Source of the DNA: Candidatus Altarchaeota archaeon | GTDB lineage: Archaea; SpSt-1190 | Assembly: GCA_018221025.1 (NCBI GenBank) | Contig: JAAOXX010000008.1 | Span: forward strand, 1 to 16,576 | Length of the DNA stretch: 16,576 nt | Direction of reading: 5' to 3' | In this document: positions 7,951-14,812 of the stretch, in pieces | Layout of the letters: the number at the start of each line of letters is the position of its first letter | How positions within the stretch are numbered: position 1 is the stretch's first letter | The notes under the pieces: model-generated | Database searches by the model: none | What the model saw: the letters and a program-made list of their open reading frames with translations, nothing else | What the model was told of the DNA's origin: nothing | Translations under genes and position numbers: made by a program

Positions 7951-8025
7951 AAAAGAAAAGGGAGGGCCTGCCGGGTGGTACGGCAGGTTTCAACTATGCT
8001 TTTAGTCCCAAAGGGAGGGACTGAG
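7951..8025 (-). terminator. Two hairpins and pyrimidine tract after the zinc-ribbon gene
   Basis: Read on the minus strand after the stop at 8036, the first hairpin pairs agtccc (6-bp core at 8004-8009 and 8017-8022, extendable to 9 bp with wobbles, 7-nt loop). The second is a perfect 7-bp G/C-rich stem (7967-7973 with 7981-7987, 7-nt loop). The second is followed on the minus strand by ccctccctttttctttt-like pyrimidines (7951-7966), which suits a terminator between the zinc-ribbon gene and the guaB promoter. A small structured RNA is an alternative. Confidence 0.4.
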
Positions 8026-8035
8026 AGAGACCGTC

Positions 8036-8179
8036 TTAACTGAATATCGCTAGCCTCACCTGTACGGTGTGCTGTACACTGAACACTGCACCGCAGTTTG
8101 GACATTGGTAATAGGTGATCCGACCCGAATCCCCTTCATCGGCCCACTTTCTCTTGCAATCCGGACAGTTGACGTCCAT
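8036..8179 (-). CDS. Small zinc-ribbon protein (47 aa)
   Basis: A 47-residue reading frame that starts MDVNCPDCKRKW and carries two CPxC knuckles: C5/C8 and C26/C29 (CPNCG), spaced by 17 residues. This is a classic treble-clef/zinc-ribbon layout for one structural zinc. An in-frame TGA lies three codons upstream, so the ATG at 8179 is the only start. A minus-strand aggaggt (8192-8198) lies 12 nt before it, rather far for a Shine-Dalgarno site, and a TATA-like element lies at 8242-8253. It is not recognisably RpoP or Spt4, which have different knuckle spacing and flanks. The tail VQHTVQVRLAIFS is beta-prone. Proteins of this kind bind nucleic acid or protein partners; the actual role is unknown. 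A longer overlapping frame at 7866-8105 is rejected as a shadow. Confidence 0.72.
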   Translation of the reverse strand: MDVNCPDCKRKWADEGDSGRITYYQCPNCGAVFSVQHTVQVRLAIFS

Positions 8180-8241
8180 TGTGAGTCAATAACCTCCTAG
8201 CTTCCAAGAGTGTTATGTCAGTGGGTAAACGTGCCACTATT

Positions 8242-8253
8242 GCCAATTTAAAC
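8242..8253. promoter_or_regulatory. Shared TATA region for zinc ribbon and radB
   Basis: The sequence gccaatttaaac is near-symmetric. On the plus strand atttaaac is centred 24 nt before the radB GTG at 8273, giving a leaderless message. On the minus strand gtttaaatt would start transcription near 8221, leaving a leader of about 42 nt that contains aggaggt. A 5-bp inverted repeat, agtgg (8220-8224) and ccact (8234-8238), lies between and could be an operator. Confidence 0.5.
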
Positions 8254-8272
8254 TTCCATTTTAACTAGAGGT

Positions 8273-8866
8273 GTGGTATTTGGCCACAAGGGACTGGATA
8301 AACTCTTGACTATTGAACCAGGAATTGTCACAGGAATTGTTGGAAAAGCAGGAACAGGAAAGACATCTCTTGCATTGGTTATTGCAAAGAACACAAAAAA
8401 ACCATACCTGATTGATACAGAAGGGGTAAGCCTTGAACGAATTAAACAAATCGGATCTACGCATTTACGAATTGCAAAAGTTAGGGACTTTGGAAAACAA
8501 CAAAAATTGATTACTTCTTTGAGAATTGAGGCAGATTTATTGATAGTTGATAGTTTAGTAATGTTATATCGACTTCTTTTGACGGATGACCACAAGAAGG
8601 CAAATGCAATGCTCTCAAAACAAATCGCACATCTGAGTTGGTTAGCCAATGAAATGGAGATTCCTGTAATAGTTACCGGTCACGTTTATACTACAGAAGA
8701 AGGGACTAAGGTAGTAGGTGGAGACATCATGAAGTATTGGACTAAAACACTTGTTTTTATTGAAAAAACTGGTTTGGGGCGGAGAAAGGCAACCCTCATT
8801 AAGCATCGGTCACTCCCAGAGGGGAAAAGTTGTACTTTCAAATTATGTAATCGGGGTGTTTGCTAG
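8273..8866 (+). CDS. radB: RadB-type RecA-family ATPase
   Basis: RecA/RadA paralogue of the RadB type, which lacks the N-terminal helix-hairpin-helix domain of RadA and modulates recombination in archaea. Walker A is GKAGTGKT (24-31), followed by PYLIDTEGVSLERI; Walker B is ADLLIVDSLVMLYR, and the sensor-like strand is IPVIVTGHVY. The C-terminal block RRKATLIKHRSLPEGKSCTFKLCNRGV is the diagnostic RadB ending (arginine, HRS, PEG, F, GV/GI). At 197 residues it is slightly short because the N-terminus before the P-loop is trimmed. The GTG start fits a TATA box 24 nt upstream. RadB normally assists Rad51-like RadA loading or acts with Hef/Hjc-type nucleases; none of these is nearby. It ends 39 nt before the pilus ATPase but that gene has its own TATA box. 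Confidence 0.88.
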   Translation: MVFGHKGLDKLLTIEPGIVTGIVGKAGTGKTSLALVIAKNTKKPYLIDTEGVSLERIKQIGSTHLRIAKVRDFGKQQKLITSLRIEADLLIVDSLVMLYRLLLTDDHKKANAMLSKQIAHLSWLANEMEIPVIVTGHVYTTEEGTKVVGGDIMKYWTKTLVFIEKTGLGRRKATLIKHRSLPEGKSCTFKLCNRGVC

Positions 8867-8908
8867 TTAATGTGTAATTTAAATATCACCTAATTATGAG
8901 TTAATGTG
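8865..8908 (+). promoter_or_regulatory. Pilus ATPase promoter flanked by a 10-nt direct repeat
   Basis: The TATA box atttaaatat (8877-8886) is centred 25 nt before the GTG at 8906. It is flanked by two exact copies of agttaatgtg at 8865-8874 and 8899-8908, 34 nt apart; the second covers the start codon. The copies could bind a regulator that controls entry into the pilus locus, or be chance. Confidence 0.5.
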
Positions 8909-11110
8909 GACTTCAAGATAAAGCGGGTCGGAGGTAAGAACGTTCTTGAAATGGACCTAACGAAGGCACTCTTTCCACCAGTTGTTGAGGAAAGCGAAGC
9001 ATGTATGGAACAAGTTATTCTTGCCATAAGGAAAGCAAGAAAAGTTGAAAGAATTGTTCTAATTGGTAGGCGAATCAGAGAATACGAAGAAGACCAAGCA
9101 GAAATGCTTGTTGAGATTTCAGAAATAATTGATAAGGTAAATGTTCCAGCAATTCAGGTAAAGCCACGGAGTTGTACTATTGGGTCGGATTGGATTGAAT
9201 TCACTCGAGCGCTAGCGAGAACAACAATCAAAGACCCAATTGGAGCATATGTTGAGTTGAGAAGAGAAAGACGCTGGCAAAACATTGAATATGAGAGGGA
9301 ATCTAGTGATAGAGATGCTAAGTGCAGATTGCACTACATTAAACTTCTTGAGAAGTTCGAAGAACTATTTTCAAATCTTCAGATAATTAAGAGAACTAAA
9401 CCTTATCTTGAGGGGTATAAGGTTGGGGACAGGAGTCTTTATCGCCGAGTGTTTAGACCCGGAGTTCGACCAAATTTCACATATACTAAGCTTCAGGCCC
9501 AGTATCCAAGAGGGGAAGAAGTTGACAGCTATAAAGTTGGGGACTCGGAAGTCACACTAATTAAGCGTCCAAATTCAGTAAGAATGTTTTATCACTTATT
9601 ACCTCCAGAATTCAAACTCAGTGAAGTGGAATACACTTTGATTGAGAAGATGAAGGAACGGCTTATGATTTACAAACCAAAGAGTGAAGACCTAATAGAG
9701 CCTGAAACAATTCGTGCAGCAGTAAAAAATATTGCAGAAGATATGTTAAGGGACAAAGAGAGAGAAAGTAGAATTAAACTGGATGTAAAAAAACTCGCAG
9801 GAATTATAACTAGGGAGACTGTGGGATTCGGAGTTTTGGAATTACTCTTGTCCGATGATAAGGTTCAAGATATTGCAATTAATGCACCGCTCACTAATCC
9901 CATTTTTGTTTACCATGCAGACGCAGAAGACTGCGAAAGTAATATTTATCCAACGGTCGAAGAAACTCAAGCTTGGGCTGCTAGATTAAGGCTACTGAGT
10001 GGAAGGCCTCTTGATGAGAGTAATCCAGTTCTTGATACTCAAATTGAATTTGGAGACGTACGTGCAAGGGTTGCTGCAATCACCCGCAGTCTGAGTCCAT
10101 ATGGATTGAGTTTTTCAGTAAGGCGCCACAGAGGACAACCATGGACATTACCTCTCTTTATTGAACAAGGTATGATTTCACCGCTCGCTGCCGGATTAAT
10201 GAGTTTCTTTGTTGATGGGTCAAGAACAATGTTAGTTGCGGGAACGAGAGGTGCAGGAAAAACATCATTGTTGCAGAGTCTAATGGTCGAAATAATGAGA
10301 CGATACAGAATAATTACAGTTGAGGATACACTCGAATTACCCGTTAGATATTTTATGAAAGCTGGCTACAATATTCAATCACTGAAAGTTCAAAGCCCAA
10401 TTATTCCAATAGCCAGTGAACTCAGTGCGGAGGCAGGAATCCGAACCAGTTTAAGGCTTGGAGACTCGGCACTAATCGTCGGTGAGGTTAGGAGCAAAGA
10501 GGCATTGGCATTGTATGAAGCCATGCGTGTTGGTGCCTTGGCGAATGTAGTTGCAGGAACAATTCACGGTGACACACCGTATGGTGTCTACGACCGCGTT
10601 GTAAATGACTTAGGCGTTCCAAAAACCAGTTTCAAGGCAACTGACATAATAATTATAGCAAATCCAATAAAGAGTGCAGATGGTCTTCACAAGAAGCGAC
10701 GGGTGGTTGGAATCACCGAAGTTCGAAAACATTGGGAAGAGGACCCCCTGAGGGAAAAGGGATTCATTGATTTGATGAAGTATGATGCCAAGAAGGATAT
10801 GCTAGTTCCCACAAGCACCTTAATGGATGGAGAAAGTGAGATAATCAATTCAATTGCAAGTCGCGTTAAAGAATGGGTTGGAGATTTTGATGCAGTCTGG
10901 GAAAATATTGACCTGCGTGCCAAGACAAAGGGGCGTTTAGTAGACGTGGCAAAAGCCACAGGACGGAAAGAATTCTTAGAAGCGGACTTTGTAATGAGAG
11001 CAAATGATATGTTCCACTTAATGGAGGAACAAGTTCGAGAAGAAATTGGTGGAGCCGATTCAAAAGAAATATTTTCAAGATGGGATAAATGGTTAAGGAA
11101 CCAACTGTAG
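8906..11110 (+). CDS. Type II/IV secretion (archaeal pilus) ATPase, TadA/ArlI-like
   Basis: Cytoplasmic hexameric motor that powers pilin assembly. All four core motifs are intact: Walker A GTRGAGKTS (446-454), Asp box ITVEDTLEL, Walker B ALIVGEVR with E527, and His box TIHGDTPYG with H554. Arginines for inter-subunit contacts occur in VRRHRGQPWT and SLRLG. At 734 residues it is longer than ArlI (about 550): residues 1-150 form an extra domain containing EQVILAIRKA and REYEEDQAEML, of a type seen in other archaeal pilus ATPases, and residues 235-330 form the charged helical linker before the N-domain. The tail after 600 is also extended. It precedes the DGTHR protein and the platform protein, the expected ATPase-platform order with an insertion. 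The GTG start fits a TATA box 25 nt upstream. Confidence 0.93.
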   Translation: MDFKIKRVGGKNVLEMDLTKALFPPVVEESEACMEQVILAIRKARKVERIVLIGRRIREYEEDQAEMLVEISEIIDKVNVPAIQVKPRSCTIGSDWIEFTRALARTTIKDPIGAYVELRRERRWQNIEYERESSDRDAKCRLHYIKLLEKFEELFSNLQIIKRTKPYLEGYKVGDRSLYRRVFRPGVRPNFTYTKLQAQYPRGEEVDSYKVGDSEVTLIKRPNSVRMFYHLLPPEFKLSEVEYTLIEKMKERLMIYKPKSEDLIEPETIRAAVKNIAEDMLRDKERESRIKLDVKKLAGIITRETVGFGVLELLLSDDKVQDIAINAPLTNPIFVYHADAEDCESNIYPTVEETQAWAARLRLLSGRPLDESNPVLDTQIEFGDVRARVAAITRSLSPYGLSFSVRRHRGQPWTLPLFIEQGMISPLAAGLMSFFVDGSRTMLVAGTRGAGKTSLLQSLMVEIMRRYRIITVEDTLELPVRYFMKAGYNIQSLKVQSPIIPIASELSAEAGIRTSLRLGDSALIVGEVRSKEALALYEAMRVGALANVVAGTIHGDTPYGVYDRVVNDLGVPKTSFKATDIIIIANPIKSADGLHKKRRVVGITEVRKHWEEDPLREKGFIDLMKYDAKKDMLVPTSTLMDGESEIINSIASRVKEWVGDFDAVWENIDLRAKTKGRLVDVAKATGRKEFLEADFVMRANDMFHLMEEQVREEIGGADSKEIFSRWDKWLRNQL

Positions 11111-11129
11111 TATATACATTGAATTAGTT

Positions 11130-11155
11130 GTGATTGTTTGTATTCAACGAATCAC
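11130..11155 (+). repeat. Inverted repeat after the ATPase gene
   Basis: gtgatt (11130-11135) pairs with aatcac (11150-11155), extendable inward by gtt/aac with one bulged G. It lies 20 nt after the ATPase stop. It could be a weak terminator hairpin or part of the control region of the next gene, since the next TATA box is only 8 nt further on. Confidence 0.4.
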
Positions 11156-11157
11156 GG

Positions 11158-11179
11158 AAATGGATTTTATACTCCATTT
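11158..11179 (+). promoter_or_regulatory. TATA box inside a palindrome, promoter of the DGTHR gene
   Basis: A perfect 7-bp inverted repeat, aaatgga (11158-11164) and tccattt (11173-11179), encloses an 8-nt centre ttttatac, which is the TATA box. Its centre lies 24 nt before the GTG at 11192. A factor binding this palindrome would compete directly with TBP, so a repressor operator is plausible. Confidence 0.55.
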
Positions 11180-11191
11180 TAATTATTGTAA

Positions 11192-12040
11192 GTGAGGGAC
11201 GAAAAAGACACCAAGGATAAGAATTATTTCAAATCTGTTAAGGAAAATGGTTTTGAAGACGAACAAACATTCAAACTACATAATAATAATCAGTTAGATG
11301 TGCATGATTTGAGTCTAAGAAAACTTCCCTCTACTGTGGATGATTTAATTGATAATTTTGGTTATACAACCAGTGTGGCAGAGTTTTTGAACCCGTATCT
11401 AGGATATGATATTGTAAATCCAGATGGAATTCCTGCAGAAGATGTTCAACGTATGTTAAATGGGGAAGCAATTGGTCAATTCGAAGCCCATGAAATTCCT
11501 TTCTATGTTCTCAGCGAAATGTTTTTGTCCGTCACCACAAATTCAGGAAAGCCAGCATATTCCTCAATAGCACTCGAAGAAGTTCAACCCGGAGACTTGA
11601 CGCGATTACAGACGTATGTTTTCCAAGACAAGATGGATGCGATGGGTAAAGAAATTAATCAACGATATTCAGTTCCTTCAATCATTTTAGACCACAGGGA
11701 AAACCAAATAGCAATTTACGTCCCCCCAATTGTTGAAAAACATCACAGTGAATATGTTTTGATTGATGGGACTCATCGAGGATATATTGCACATCAGAAT
11801 GGGGAGCGTATACTGGTTGTTGTTGCGGAACCATTAGTAGAATTGCCAGCAAAACCAATTGGAACTATTGGAGAAATGAATTCCGAAACTGATGTGGTTC
11901 CAACATACATACCAACTGGTGGTTTTGATAGTCTTGATAGGCCGAAATTTTACAATTTACGAACCGAACTTTTCAGAATGTATAATTTGTCTGGTTTTGG
12001 GAAGTTTGACACAACCAAGCCCGCAATAGATATAGAATAA
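11192..12040 (+). CDS. Soluble protein with ParB/sulfiredoxin-like DGTHR motif
   Basis: I do not recognise this 282-residue protein as a known pilus part. Residues 1-95 are polar and partly acidic, without membrane segments or signal peptide. Residues about 125-220 follow the ParB/sulfiredoxin-like fold: IALEEVQPGDLTR, a helix, SVPSIILDHRENQIAIYVPP, then YVLIDGTHRGYIAHQNGERILVVVAEP. The DGTHR at 192-196 matches the DGxHR signature of ParB N-domains and DndB-like proteins, which bind or cleave nucleotides, or act on DNA. The C-terminal 60 residues have no clear similarity. It has its own promoter within a palindrome and sits between the ATPase and platform genes; its stop overlaps the platform gene TATA box. 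Roles in nucleotide sensing, pilus regulation or DNA handling are speculative. Confidence 0.7.
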   Translation: MRDEKDTKDKNYFKSVKENGFEDEQTFKLHNNNQLDVHDLSLRKLPSTVDDLIDNFGYTTSVAEFLNPYLGYDIVNPDGIPAEDVQRMLNGEAIGQFEAHEIPFYVLSEMFLSVTTNSGKPAYSSIALEEVQPGDLTRLQTYVFQDKMDAMGKEINQRYSVPSIILDHRENQIAIYVPPIVEKHHSEYVLIDGTHRGYIAHQNGERILVVVAEPLVELPAKPIGTIGEMNSETDVVPTYIPTGGFDSLDRPKFYNLRTELFRMYNLSGFGKFDTTKPAIDIE

Positions 12041-12044
12041 ATAG
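12035..12044 (+). promoter_or_regulatory. TATA box of the platform gene
   Basis: gaataaatag is centred 25 nt before the GTG at 12065 and overlaps the stop codon of the preceding gene. No Shine-Dalgarno site precedes the GTG, which fits a leaderless message. Confidence 0.5.
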
Positions 12045-12064
12045 CGCTTTGGTTTGAAGTATAT

Positions 12065-13996
12065 GTGGACTCAAGCATGCAGTATGATAAGTTCTTGGAG
12101 GAACAGAAAATAAATCTATCCCTCTATGAAAAAGCCGCAAAATGGGCAAATAAATTTATGAAACTTGAGTTTGAATATCAAGAATATGATAAAGAAATGG
12201 AAGCCGTCGAACTGTATGTTCGGTTTCAAGCTGCCATGAATCTCGGAATAATTGTAGCCCTATTGACTCTGCCATTGGCATTATTTGTTTACATAACAGG
12301 GAATAGTAGTATTACTAACTGGGTTGCAATAGGCATGCCCTTCATTGCGATGTTTTCAATTGTTTATTATCCACTTTATATTGCAAGGCTTAGGAAGCTG
12401 AAAATTCTGGGGCAGGCCCCCCTAGCCACATTGTATCTTGTCATTGCAATGGAAGTCACACCAAATCTTGAATCAAGTGTAGCTTTCGCCGCAAAAAATG
12501 TACCAGACCCAATGGGGAGAATTTTCAAGCACTTACTTTGGATGGTTGAAACGCGAACTCTTCCAGATATGGAAGCAGCAATTAATTGGTACAGTGTTCA
12601 GATTAAGGAATGGGCACCGCATGTTGCAGAGGGTCTTTACTTAATTGCAGGAAGTATGCGTGAAGCTGGACATATGAGGACTCGAACTCTCAAAAAGGCA
12701 GTGAATGTTGTACTCGAAGGAACCCAAAGGATGATGGAAGATTTTGCACGGGGTTTAGACCTTCCAGTAATGGCCACTAATGCATTTGGAATTATGCTCC
12801 CTGTATTAATGCTCGTAATGTTGCCAATAATTAGTGTATTCACGAGTACTGCAAGTATTGGTCCTGCAATGCTTCTAATCTATGATTTCATATTACCTGC
12901 GGCATTAGGGGGAATTATTATTTTCATCTTAGGAAAGCGTCCGGGTTCATTGAGTGGGATAACTTACAAAAAAACGAAATTTAGAGTTAGGTTATTGGGG
13001 CAAGAATTCTATGCACTCCCTATAATGATTTTTACTGGATTTATTTTCTTCGTATTACAACTAGTCATCATTGTTTCCGACCCAGGTGTATTAGCTTCAA
13101 CTGTCGCCGGTTTACAACCATCCCCATCTATAATGACCATGCCAATAATTCTTGCAATTGGTGTTCCAGTTGGACTTTATTTCCTATCATGGGCACAAGA
13201 AAATCGTGAGACTAAGAGAAGGATTGAAGCTCTTGAGAGAGAATTCGCTTCAGCGCTTTATCAGTTAGGAAATACTATGAGTCAGGGAGTTCCAATTGAA
13301 CAAGCCATGGGAGAAGTTGCAAGTAGAATGAAGGGAAGTGAAACCGAAATCTTTTTCTCAACAGCAATTAGTAGAATGAAAACACTTGGGTGGCCACTTG
13401 AAATGGTTCTATTTGATGAAAAATACGGAATTATGAATGATTTTCCGAGCCACTTAATTAAGAATATTATGTTAGTCGTATTGAAGAGTTCAGAAAAGGG
13501 ACCAACAAGCGCATCCGTAACTTCAATTAGTGTTTCAAAATATCTAAAAGTTATGCAGGATGTTAAAGATAAAATAATTGACATGTTGTCCGAGTCAATT
13601 TCAAGTATAAAATTTCAAGGCATGTTTTTAATTCCAATAATTACGGGAACTGTTGTAGGTCTGGGGGAAATTACTTCAAACCTGCTTGTTCAAATTGGAA
13701 CCCAGATAAGCAGTATTACTCAATTGGGGGCGGTTTCAGGAATTGGTTATGTATCCGACTTCTTAAATGTTGAAGGGGCATTGCAGCCAAGTTATCTTCA
13801 ATTAGTAGTTGGAGTGTATGTGTTAATGACTTGTATAATCTTAGGATTATTTGTTGGGGGAATGATTGATGGATGGGATAAAATGGCCATGTATGAGAAT
13901 ATGGGAGCGGTAACTTTATTTGGTTCAATTACGTATGTTTTATCGGCAGCCTTCGTTGCAATGGTGTTCGGGGGCTTGGCGCAATCGGTGATATGA
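12065..13996 (+). CDS. Type II secretion F-domain pilus platform protein (ArlJ/TadC-like)
   Basis: Polytopic inner platform of the pilus machine, 643 residues. The hydrophobic profile gives about nine membrane segments: about 56-78, 84-104, 220-240, 245-270, 296-317, 337-356, 497-516, 578-601 and 617-640. Two cytoplasmic T2SF domains lie between them: about 110-215 (LESSVAFAAKNVPDP, SMREAGHMRTRTLKKA) and about 370-490 (REFASALYQLGNTMSQG, EQAMGEVASRM, SSEKGPTSASV). Two such domains in one chain is the usual archaeal ArlJ arrangement, as opposed to separate bacterial TadB/TadC. The N-terminal charged helix (1-55) probably contacts the ATPase. Its stop is 1 nt before the start of the first small membrane protein, and its last codons supply that gene's GGTGAT ribosome-binding site. 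Confidence 0.93.
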   Translation: MDSSMQYDKFLEEQKINLSLYEKAAKWANKFMKLEFEYQEYDKEMEAVELYVRFQAAMNLGIIVALLTLPLALFVYITGNSSITNWVAIGMPFIAMFSIVYYPLYIARLRKLKILGQAPLATLYLVIAMEVTPNLESSVAFAAKNVPDPMGRIFKHLLWMVETRTLPDMEAAINWYSVQIKEWAPHVAEGLYLIAGSMREAGHMRTRTLKKAVNVVLEGTQRMMEDFARGLDLPVMATNAFGIMLPVLMLVMLPIISVFTSTASIGPAMLLIYDFILPAALGGIIIFILGKRPGSLSGITYKKTKFRVRLLGQEFYALPIMIFTGFIFFVLQLVIIVSDPGVLASTVAGLQPSPSIMTMPIILAIGVPVGLYFLSWAQENRETKRRIEALEREFASALYQLGNTMSQGVPIEQAMGEVASRMKGSETEIFFSTAISRMKTLGWPLEMVLFDEKYGIMNDFPSHLIKNIMLVVLKSSEKGPTSASVTSISVSKYLKVMQDVKDKIIDMLSESISSIKFQGMFLIPIITGTVVGLGEITSNLLVQIGTQISSITQLGAVSGIGYVSDFLNVEGALQPSYLQLVVGVYVLMTCIILGLFVGGMIDGWDKMAMYENMGAVTLFGSITYVLSAAFVAMVFGGLAQSVI

Positions 13997-13997
13997 A

Positions 13998-14195
13998 ATG
14001 CAGAGCAATATGGAATGGATGATGAGTTTTGTTCCCACTATGATAGGGGCAATAATAATGGGGCTCTCACTTTTTGGAGCGGGCGGACCCTTGCTAGCGG
14101 GACACTTAAAACTTATTTCACTAGCATCAGGACCGCAGAACTTCATCAAAAATTCATTAGGTTTCCTAAAATATATTGCAGGTCCAGGTGGTTAA
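13998..14195 (+). CDS. Small membrane protein 1 of the pilus locus (65 aa)
   Basis: A 65-residue protein with a hydrophobic segment at about 9-35 (SFVPTMIGAIIMGLSLFGAG onward) and a second weakly hydrophobic/amphipathic stretch near 46-62 ending IAGPGG. It has no class III pilin cleavage site and no cysteine. Translation is probably coupled to the platform gene: GGTGAT at 13987-13992 lies inside the end of that gene, 5 nt before the ATG, and the two genes are 1 nt apart. No family is recognised. Position and size suggest a structural or accessory subunit of the pilus machine; a false ORF is unlikely given the site, the tight packing and the next start codon abutting its stop. Confidence 0.75.
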   Translation: MQSNMEWMMSFVPTMIGAIIMGLSLFGAGGPLLAGHLKLISLASGPQNFIKNSLGFLKYIAGPGG

Positions 14196-14360
14196 ATGGC
14201 GGAAGGAGAAAACACATTACCAAATGCTTTGATGGCGGCTTTTTCCCTAATATTTCTGCTAATTTCAACAGTTATCGCAATAAAGTATGTTGTACCGCCG
14301 CCAATGATGAATAGGATTACTGGGCCCGGAGTGGTATTGATGATGCAGTTACTAAAATAG
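14196..14360 (+). CDS. Small membrane protein 2 (54 aa)
   Basis: A 54-residue frame whose ATG directly follows the stop of the previous gene, preceded by aggtggtta as ribosome-binding site. It begins MAEGENTLPNALMAAFS; a single hydrophobic segment spans about 11-34, followed by YVVPPPMMNRITGPGVV and a short hydrophobic end. The GPG near the C-terminus recalls the IAGPGG ending of its neighbour. A longer frame at 14015-14314 overlaps it but runs through charged, low-hydrophobicity sequence and lacks a ribosome site. Function unknown; by context a subunit of the same membrane assembly. Confidence 0.72.
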   Translation: MAEGENTLPNALMAAFSLIFLLISTVIAIKYVVPPPMMNRITGPGVVLMMQLLK

Positions 14361-14369
14361 TGAGACGAA

Positions 14370-14573
14370 GTGTCGACACAAACAGGAGATATGGAAGAGC
14401 TGGCAATTGCACTAATCATATTAGTCGTGAAAATATCGATTGCAGTCTATTTTGGTGCGTATGTATTGGCATCTCTTTCTCAAGCGGCAAAGTATGCAAC
14501 AGGATTCAATATGGTGAGTTCATTTAGTGGTGGGGCTATAAGCGGGATAACCGGAGGAATATTTGGCTGGTGA
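14370..14573 (+). CDS. Small membrane protein 3 (67 aa)
   Basis: A 67-residue frame from a GTG, beginning MSTQTGDMEELAIALIILVV. The membrane segment is about 10-36, followed by SLSQAAKYATGF and a glycine-rich hydrophobic tail (SGGAISGITGGIFGW). The acidic N-terminus and long hydrophobic segment look like a mature pilin-type helix without a leader, but no cleavage site is visible. A gtgag upstream is a partial ribosome site. An internal ATG at 14391 has aggagat only 2 nt before it, too close, but would give a 60-residue form. Function unknown. Confidence 0.7.
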   Translation: MSTQTGDMEELAIALIILVVKISIAVYFGAYVLASLSQAAKYATGFNMVSSFSGGAISGITGGIFGW

Positions 14574-14577
14574 TTAG

Positions 14578-14775
14578 ATGAGTAGTAAAACTGCCGACAC
14601 AAGCATTTATACCCTATTTCAGGCAGTAGGGATAGTCATGGGAGTTGCCGCATTTTTTTATACAATGCAGGGTCTGGCGGGTATGGATTTTAGTTCAATG
14701 TTGCTCGATTTCTTAACCACTCAGGCTCAAAAAGTAGTTTCAAGTGTTTTCGAGGGTTTATTCTCAGCCATATGA
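14578..14775 (+). CDS. Small membrane protein 4 (65 aa)
   Basis: A 65-residue frame with a clear ribosome site: GGTGATT overlaps the preceding stop and ends 2-3 nt before the ATG region. It begins MSSKTADTSIYTLFQAVG, has a membrane segment at about 12-33 (QAVGIVMGVAAFFYTMQGLAG), then an amphipathic helix (FSSMLLDFLTTQAQKVVSSVF) near 38-60. N-terminal anchor plus amphipathic helix is the general shape of pilin stalks and of tiny secretion subunits. No cleavage motif, no cysteine, no recognised family. Confidence 0.72.
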   Translation: MSSKTADTSIYTLFQAVGIVMGVAAFFYTMQGLAGMDFSSMLLDFLTTQAQKVVSSVFEGLFSAI

Positions 14776-14783
14776 CCATCAGA

Positions 14784-14791
14784 CTTAATAC
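14784..14791 (+). promoter_or_regulatory. Possible internal TATA box
   Basis: cttaatac is centred about 25 nt before the ATG at 14813, in the only gap of notable length (37 nt) within the small-gene run. It would give that gene a leaderless start; no ribosome site is visible there. Confidence 0.3.
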
Positions 14792-14812
14792 TGTAAAATA
14801 CTTAGTTGATTT

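Noticed and set aside
7967..8040. Possible tRNA or CRISPR repeat in the hairpin spacer
   Set aside because: There is no cloverleaf with a GTTCRANNC T-loop and a CCA-compatible acceptor stem, and no repeat unit recurs with spacers.
7866..8105. Minus-strand open frame of 79 codons beginning MSKLRCSVQC
   Set aside because: It overlaps both the zinc-ribbon gene and the guaB start, runs through the hairpin spacer, and has no zinc-knuckle pattern or ribosome site. The frame shifted from it encodes two clean CPxC knuckles.
8248..8649. Minus-strand frame of 133 codons opposite radB
   Set aside because: It is antisense to conserved RadB motifs and shows no recognisable domain or promoter.
14015..14314. 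Plus-strand frame of 99 codons within the small-gene run
   Set aside because: It is hydrophilic, overlaps two well-supported small membrane genes in another frame and has no ribosome site.
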